From the IMG/VR virus record IMGVR_UViG_3300026521_000003, positions 124,001 to 188,000 of that record: a DNA stretch of 64,000 nt. One strand, 5' to 3'. Of the stretch, positions 59,777 through 64,000 are shown piece by piece. This stretch comes from a virus. Position 1 is the stretch's first letter. Each line of letters opens with the position of its first letter. Made by a program: the position numbers and the translations under genes. A model generated the notes under the pieces. It was given only the letters and a program-made list of their open reading frames with translations, was not told the origin of the DNA and searched no databases.

Positions 59777-61482
59777 GCGTTTTTAAGTCGACCAGAACCA
59801 GGTTTCATAATACCATTAGAAACAGCTACTCCAATCACAGCCTTTTTATTTTGGGGTATTTTTGTAAGAAAACTAAATTTTTCTTTAAGAGTTTTTTTAA
59901 GTGCATCAATTAAATTAGTTAGTGTTTTCACTAGATTATAATTGTGTAAAAGAATAATAATTGTTATTAAAGCCATTAGAATATGATTGCCTGTTATTTG
60001 TTCACCCAATATAGTAAATTCACCGAATGGTCTTTGATCTCTTAACCAAGGACATTGTGGTGGGCAGGTTGTAATATCTTTTGGGTGTTTAATACCTAGA
60101 TAATACCAAAATAAAGTAGGACCATATGCACTACTGAACCAATCATTTAAACTATATTTGCCTGCCATAGTTACTAAAACTGCAGTAAAATCAAAATCAT
60201 ATTTTGGGTCACCAATAAAAAACATTTGTGTCCATATATGATATGCCATTTTTGCGAGATAATATCCTAGAACCATCTTTAAACCTCTTACGGCATAAGA
60301 TAATGGTTTTTTAAGATTATCTGGAATTTTATAGCCTAATATTTCATCTTTTGTACCAGCTTCAAGTTCAGATAAAAAAGTATTAAATTCATCTATTTTT
60401 CTATCCCAATTTTTAATAAAAGCTAATTCTGTAAATGGTTTGAACATTTTTGCTTGAACCCCAGCTAATTTTTCCGACATTTTTATTGCTCCGGCTTCAA
60501 CCATCTTTTTAAGTTTATTTGCAAACGATTTCATGGCTTTCATAAAACCTTCATTTCTAAAGATCCCTACTAATTCTTTCCATCCATTTTTAAGGTTTTT
60601 AACAACTAGTTTAAACATTCCGACTGCCCATTTCCAACCTGCTGCTATCTTTTGTAATATATTATCAACAGATAGATTGCTTAGATCGACTGCTATTTGT
60701 TTAAGGGTATCTAGATTTTTTTTAATATCGGTTTTTAAATTTTGTAATAATGATTTTGAAGCTGCATCTAAATCTTCTAATCTTTTAGATTTTTCATTAA
60801 ATAGAGCAAGTTTTTCTTTTATTGTATTAATTGTTATTGCGTATGCATCTGCCTCTTCATTATCTTTTTGTGTTAGTGCTTCTTTTTCTAAGGTATCAAT
60901 CTCTTTAGTTAAACTTTCAAGTTCTTTTATTAAATTATTTTTTTCTTTTTCTTCCTCAGGAGTTAATTCTCTTGAACCAACTATACTATCCATAGCTCTT
61001 TTTGCCAATTCTTTAGCATTATCTAAAAATCCCTCATTTAAAGCTTCATTTAATAGACTATTATTTGATGACACATCTATTAACATCTCATTTAATGTCG
61101 GGTCTGTTTGAATTGTGTCTTTAATTTTTTTATCTAACTTATTAATAAATTTCTCAAATACTTTATCATTATTCAAACGTCCTTCATCATAATAATTAAT
61201 TTCATTTGAAATATGTTCAACAATGGTTTTAAAAAAAATATCATTTAATGATTCATAATATCTGTTAGATTCAAGGGTTTCATATATTAATGATAGTTTG
61301 TTATTTTCGGGTTGAGAAATTTTATATGGTACTAATGCATTAGCAATTCTTGCTATTTCAATAGCATCTTTATCAATATAATCATCTACTTTTAATTCAA
61401 TCAAATAAGTTTCAACTTCGGAACCCACATTAATAATGTCTGCTTCATTAAAAATATCCGTGAATGATTTTATTTTTGTCAT
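59773..61482 (-). CDS. large membrane-associated late protein, leader-like N-terminus
   Basis: A 569-residue protein. It opens 'MTKIKSFTDIFNEADIIN', the leader pattern ending F-N-E-A. Residues ~130-300 are helical with long coiled-coil stretches ('LIKELESLTKEIDTLEKEAL'). Two hydrophobic segments, ~396-425 ('SYAVRGLKMVLGYYLAKMAY') and ~500-515 ('ILMALITIIILLHNYN'), are likely membrane helices; between them lies a Cys-Pro loop ('TTCPPQCPWL'). A minus-strand GAATAAATA sits 21 bases upstream. A protein packaged in the head that inserts into the cell membrane at DNA entry would look like this, but no homologue is recognised. Confidence 0.75.
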   Translation of the reverse strand: MTKIKSFTDIFNEADIINVGSEVETYLIELKVDDYIDKDAIEIARIANALVPYKISQPENNKLSLIYETLESNRYYESLNDIFFKTIVEHISNEINYYDEGRLNNDKVFEKFINKLDKKIKDTIQTDPTLNEMLIDVSSNNSLLNEALNEGFLDNAKELAKRAMDSIVGSRELTPEEEKEKNNLIKELESLTKEIDTLEKEALTQKDNEEADAYAITINTIKEKLALFNEKSKRLEDLDAASKSLLQNLKTDIKKNLDTLKQIAVDLSNLSVDNILQKIAAGWKWAVGMFKLVVKNLKNGWKELVGIFRNEGFMKAMKSFANKLKKMVEAGAIKMSEKLAGVQAKMFKPFTELAFIKNWDRKIDEFNTFLSELEAGTKDEILGYKIPDNLKKPLSYAVRGLKMVLGYYLAKMAYHIWTQMFFIGDPKYDFDFTAVLVTMAGKYSLNDWFSSAYGPTLFWYYLGIKHPKDITTCPPQCPWLRDQRPFGEFTILGEQITGNHILMALITIIILLHNYNLVKTLTNLIDALKKTLKEKFSFLTKIPQNKKAVIGVAVSNGIMKPGSGRLKNA

Positions 61483-61502
61483 AGAAGATTCCTTTTTCTT
61501 TT

Positions 61503-61511
61503 TATTTATTC
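61503..61511 (-). promoter_or_regulatory. late promoter-like GAATAAATA (minus strand)
   Basis: On the minus strand, TTGAATAAATAAAAAG lies 21 bases before the 61482 start. It is back to back with the AAATGTAAAAT element at 61516. Confidence 0.42.
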
Positions 61512-61515
61512 AAAA

Positions 61516-61537
61516 AAATGTAAAATTAGTATATAAT
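61516..61537 (+). promoter_or_regulatory. AAATGTAAAAT element with TATAAT, before the ligase unit
   Basis: AAATGTAAAAT (61516-61526) followed 5 bases later by TATAAT (61532-61537), ending 21 bases before the 61559 start. Confidence 0.5.
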
Positions 61538-61558
61538 TAGAATAAAGAGAGTTTTAAA

Positions 61559-61858
61559 ATGAGAACAGATATTACACATTCATTTGAGGATTTTGAACGC
61601 ATAGCAGAAGATTATTTTGAATTAATCCCTCCTGATACCGATTCATTTGATTTAGAATTATGTACGTTTTGGGAGTATGAGGAATGGGATAAATTATTGA
61701 TTTTTCATTTTGATAATGAAATGGATTTAAATTTTTTCTATGATAAATTAATTGAATGTCCAAAGTATGAAGAATCTTTTGATATAGAAGATCATTTTGA
61801 AGGTGTAAATAGAAAAGTATTAACAATCACAATTGAATCAAAAAGTACAGGATTATAA
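61559..61858 (+). CDS. small acidic hypothetical protein
   Basis: A 99-residue, very acidic protein rich in Asp, Glu, Phe and Trp ('SFEDFERIAEDYFELIPP', 'FWEYEEWDKLLIFHFDNEMD'). No known motif. The alternating strand/helix pattern and charge might mimic DNA, as some phage anti-host proteins do, but that is speculation. It is first in the unit with the ligase gene, which starts directly after its stop. Confidence 0.7.
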   Translation: MRTDITHSFEDFERIAEDYFELIPPDTDSFDLELCTFWEYEEWDKLLIFHFDNEMDLNFFYDKLIECPKYEESFDIEDHFEGVNRKVLTITIESKSTGL

Positions 61859-62662
61859 ATGAAATTAAATAAATTATATGAAAAAATTTCGGGGTTAATA
61901 GCGTTAGAATTATATGATAGCAAAACTAGTAAAGAAGCAGTCGAGCAAGAATTTTCTAAAGAGTTTTTATTTTTAAATAATATGAATAAAGATCTATTTA
62001 AAGATTTATCTGATGATGAACAGTTTCAAGTTTTACGAATATATGATGTTCACTTTAGAATTGGTGCACCGATGATCACAGATGCAGAATATGATTTATA
62101 TGATTCTATATATAAACAAGAAACAAATGATACTACTCCAATTATGTTTGAACCTAGTGTACAAGCTTGGGAGAAGGAAAAACATACTATTGTTATGGGT
62201 TCATTGAGTAAATGCAATACTTTAGAAGAAGTAGAGAAATGGAATAATAAGCCTAATATTATTGCTAGTCATAAAGTTATATCTGAAAAACTAGATGGGA
62301 TTTCTTTAGAATTGATATACGAGAAAGGTGTATTTAAAAAAGCTATTACTAGAGGAGATGGTAAAGTCGGTGAGAATATAACTGAAAATGCTATTTATTT
62401 TGATGGTGTTGTAAAAGAATTAGGAGAAAAGCTAGATTGTGCTGTAAGAGGCGAGGTTATGATTTTAAAGGATAACCTTAATAGTATTAATACTATTCTT
62501 TTAAGAGAAGGAAAGGATGCATTAAAGAATACTAGAAATGGTGTTGCCGGTCAAGCAACTAAATTTAAAGATAGAAATGAGGAAATATTATCTCTTATAA
62601 CCTTTATTGCATATGAAATTCAAATTTTTAATATTTCTCATACAGGTGAAAATGTTCTTTAA
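61859..62662 (+). CDS. NAD-dependent DNA ligase, N-terminal part only
   Basis: A 267-residue protein. Residues ~65-85 ('DVHFRIGAPMITDAEYDLYD') are the Ia domain that binds NAD. 'SEKLDGISLELIY' near 143-155 has the adenylated lysine (K-L-D-G). 'TRGDGKVGENITENA', 'AVRGEVMILKD' (motif III) and 'NTRNGVAGQATKFKDRNEE' follow. Motifs IV and V, the OB fold, zinc finger, helix-hairpin-helix and BRCT of LigA (~670 residues) are missing. The gene stops after 'FIAYEIQIF'. It may need a second subunit encoded elsewhere, as in T5-like phages with a split NAD ligase, or be a remnant. The frame is intact, with an AGGA site. Confidence 0.8.
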   Translation: MKLNKLYEKISGLIALELYDSKTSKEAVEQEFSKEFLFLNNMNKDLFKDLSDDEQFQVLRIYDVHFRIGAPMITDAEYDLYDSIYKQETNDTTPIMFEPSVQAWEKEKHTIVMGSLSKCNTLEEVEKWNNKPNIIASHKVISEKLDGISLELIYEKGVFKKAITRGDGKVGENITENAIYFDGVVKELGEKLDCAVRGEVMILKDNLNSINTILLREGKDALKNTRNGVAGQATKFKDRNEEILSLITFIAYEIQIFNISHTGENVL

Positions 62663-63102
62663 GTTCTTTTAAATATACTTTCTTTCGGGTCATAACCTAC
62701 GGTGGAATCATTAATCCATTGTTGGTCTGTAGCTAATCTTAATTCTAAAATTTCTGTGGTTTCAAATTCTAGATATAATAATTCCATTACAATTATAACT
62801 TCTTGTTCTAGATTACCATGTGGATATGCTTCAATTCTAAGAACTTGTACTCTAGGTTCATATTTTTCAATAACTGTCTGAATTTCAGTTTTAGCTATAT
62901 TACGAATTCTATTAATATTTTGTTCATGAATTAATCTATGAAGATTGGTACCATATTCTGGATCATAAACTCTTGAACCTTTTTCTGTTTTTAAAATATT
63001 TAAAATGGATCGTTTTATTAATTCTCTATCATGATCTACAAATCCATCAATACTAGATCCCTCAATAGGGAATAGTCTAAACATGCCTGTATATGTGCTC
63101 AT
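62659..63102 (-). CDS. baseplate wedge protein, T4 gp25-like
   Basis: A 147-residue protein of the gp25/GPW family. 'ELIKRSILNILKTEKGSRVY' followed by 'DPEYGTNLHRLIHEQ' (residues ~27-62) matches the family core ('i..sI.niL.T..GeR...peyG..l..ll'), and 'QTVIEKYEPRVQVLRIEA' the conserved C-terminal strand. In T4, gp25 lies where the sheath meets the baseplate and starts sheath polymerisation. The 3' end overlaps the converging ligase gene by 4 bases. It follows the gp53-like gene by one base, as a baseplate pair. Confidence 0.85.
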   Translation of the reverse strand: MSTYTGMFRLFPIEGSSIDGFVDHDRELIKRSILNILKTEKGSRVYDPEYGTNLHRLIHEQNINRIRNIAKTEIQTVIEKYEPRVQVLRIEAYPHGNLEQEVIIVMELLYLEFETTEILELRLATDQQWINDSTVGYDPKESIFKRT

Positions 63103-63103
63103 T

Positions 63104-63475
63104 TTAATATCCTAATGCTTTTCTTACTGAATTCATAGAAGGTATTTTTAATTTTCTACCAAAGTAGAATCCTGTAAACGGATCTGTTATTCCATTTCGT
63201 TCGGCAATAATCCACCAAAATTTTGAATTACCATAGAATTTATATGATATTGCATCAGGTCTATTAGTGTATTTTGCATGGTCAATAGTCCATACATCAT
63301 CATCTAATTCTGCAATACTTAAATCGACTCTATGTTCCCATGTTTTACTTTTTGTTCCTGGTAACATATATGAAAATCTATTAACATCTCTTTTTGATGT
63401 ATCTTGAACTTTGAACCATTCTTGTTCTTGTTGAGGTACACTAGATCTGCTATCGTCGTATGGTCTTATAGGCAT
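63104..63475 (-). CDS. baseplate wedge protein, T4 gp53-like
   Basis: A 123-residue protein. Start 63475 (MPIRPYDDS) is chosen because GGAG lies 6 bases upstream; an in-frame ATG at 63487 has none. 'RVDLSIAELDDDVWTIDHAK' and 'PDAISYKFYGNSKFWWIIAE' then 'NGITDPFTGFYFGRKLKIPS' follow the gp53-type plan: a D-[LV]-[ST]-x-[IA] segment, a 'Yg.s.fwwii...NgI.DP' core, then 'G..L.iPs'. gp53 is essential for T4 wedge assembly and is LysM-like at its end. It is the first gene of the gp53-gp25 unit. Confidence 0.82.
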   Translation of the reverse strand: MPIRPYDDSRSSVPQQEQEWFKVQDTSKRDVNRFSYMLPGTKSKTWEHRVDLSIAELDDDVWTIDHAKYTNRPDAISYKFYGNSKFWWIIAERNGITDPFTGFYFGRKLKIPSMNSVRKALGY

Positions 63476-63500
63476 ATCAAACTCCATTTAGTTATTTACT

Positions 63501-63509
63501 TATTTATTC
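63501..63509 (-). promoter_or_regulatory. late promoter-like GAATAAATA (minus strand)
   Basis: On the minus strand, CTGAATAAATAAGTAAATAAC lies 26 bases before the gp53-like start. It is back to back with the AAATGTAAAAT element at 63514. Confidence 0.45.
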
Positions 63510-63513
63510 AGTA

Positions 63514-63535
63514 AAATGTAAAATATTTGTATAAA
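63514..63535 (+). promoter_or_regulatory. AAATGTAAAAT element with TATAAA
   Basis: AAATGTAAAAT (63514-63524) and TATAAA (63530-63535), ending 12 bases before the 63548 start; AAGGGGA of the ribosome site overlaps its end. Confidence 0.45.
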
Positions 63536-63547
63536 GGGGAAAATCAT

Positions 63548-63979
63548 ATGCAAGACTATTTAAAAAATGTTTATAGAATACATATTGTTGATAGTCATTC
63601 ATTACCGATCAATTTAATATTAGAGGAAGTTTATCATTTATACGATACAACTGAAAGTGGTTATGATGGATGGTCAAGTAATGACAAGTCAAAAAAATCA
63701 TTAATTATTAGTCATCGTAATTGGGCTAATATAGCATTAATATCAAATCCAAAAAATAGATCTATATCTGAATTAATAGGGTATGGTGCTGAATTGGTTG
63801 AAAAATCTTTAGTTTATGACACGATAACAGATGCAACAATACAGATGGCTTTTATAGCTACAAAATTTGATGTAGGTGCAGATAAAATATATGATGTTAC
63901 TAATAATATTTTAAGTGCATCGGCTTATAAACAATTACTAAAAATATTTTATAATGATTTTCCTGAAAAAATTATTTAA
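63548..63979 (+). CDS. hypothetical protein
   Basis: A 143-residue protein of unknown function. ATG 63548 follows AAGGGGA by 7 bases; a longer frame from 63527 would start before the likely transcript and is rejected. 'SKKSLIISHRNWANIALISN' and 'ELIGYGAELVEKSLVYDTIT' are the most structured parts; the rest is helical. It is first in a plus-strand unit that continues past the window (another start follows at 63989). Confidence 0.7.
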   Translation: MQDYLKNVYRIHIVDSHSLPINLILEEVYHLYDTTESGYDGWSSNDKSKKSLIISHRNWANIALISNPKNRSISELIGYGAELVEKSLVYDTITDATIQMAFIATKFDVGADKIYDVTNNILSASAYKQLLKIFYNDFPEKII

Positions 63980-63988
63980 GGATGAAAA

Positions 63989-64000
63989 ATGATAAGAATT
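63989..64000 (+). CDS. start of next gene, truncated by window end
   Basis: ATG 63989 (M-I-R-I) follows an AAGGA site 9 bases after the previous stop. Only four codons are visible, and an alternative ATG at 63982 in another frame cannot be excluded. Nothing can be said about the product. Confidence 0.35.

Noticed and set aside
60533-61111. 192-codon plus-strand frame opposite the membrane-protein gene
   Set aside because: Ser/Phe-rich shadow with no start signal; the minus-strand gene has a promoter, ribosome site and coherent domains.
1-64000. UGA reassigned to tryptophan or glycine
   Set aside because: Conserved genes are uninterrupted and use TGG for Trp, so TGA is avoided, not read as an amino acid.

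Overview
The window is a stretch of a large, strictly lytic, T4-like contractile-tailed phage (myovirus) genome. It is very AT-rich and densely packed, with no gene-free stretch over 300 bases and no tRNA, rRNA, insertion sequence or CRISPR array that I could find. The T4-type calls rest on homologues of neck proteins gp13 and gp14, the tail connector gp15 (with a huge extension), baseplate wedge proteins gp25 and gp53, the late sigma factor gp55 next to a gp45-like sliding clamp, and a type II topoisomerase large subunit. The host cannot be named. A ClpS/ClpA pair suggests a Gram-negative, proteobacteria-type host.

Layout. 1-5.4 kb: end of an HU-like gene, then neck and connector genes. 5.4-6.1 kb: thymidylate kinase-like gene. 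6.2-15.2 kb: tail fibre with a C-terminal S74 chaperone, a U32-like Fe-S protein, a methyltransferase, two propeller-like adhesins with a short third copy, and accessory proteins. 15.2-22.9 kb: UvrD-type helicase, a piece of a C-family DNA polymerase, gp55-like sigma, sliding clamp, P-loop kinase. 23-29.6 kb: two giant helical proteins, one with a PKD domain. 29.6-35.4 kb: tandem-AAA MoxR-like ATPase plus a HExxH/VWA protein. 35.5-38.4 kb: ClpS, ClpA, small membrane protein. 39-51.9 kb: giant repeat fibres and small structural proteins. 52-64 kb: topoisomerase subunit ending in a split-intein half, ThyX, a possible PD-(D/E)XK nuclease, a membrane protein, half of an NAD-dependent ligase, and gp25/gp53.

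How it works together. Structural and internal-protein genes tend to follow TATAAATA-like late promoters, matching the gp55 and clamp genes. Five plus-strand units, mainly replication and late-transcription genes, share a different element (AAATGTAAAAT) just upstream. About eight proteins, including both members of the MoxR/VWA pair, begin with a short leader ending near [hydrophobic]-x-E-A. This resembles T4 capsid-targeting leaders cut by the prohead protease, so I infer that a set of proteins, possibly an ATPase/VWA machine, is packaged in the head and delivered at infection. Three replication enzymes occur only as pieces here: topoisomerase, ligase and C-family polymerase. None of the 68 complete or 3'-complete genes ends in TGA (54 TAA, 14 TAG).
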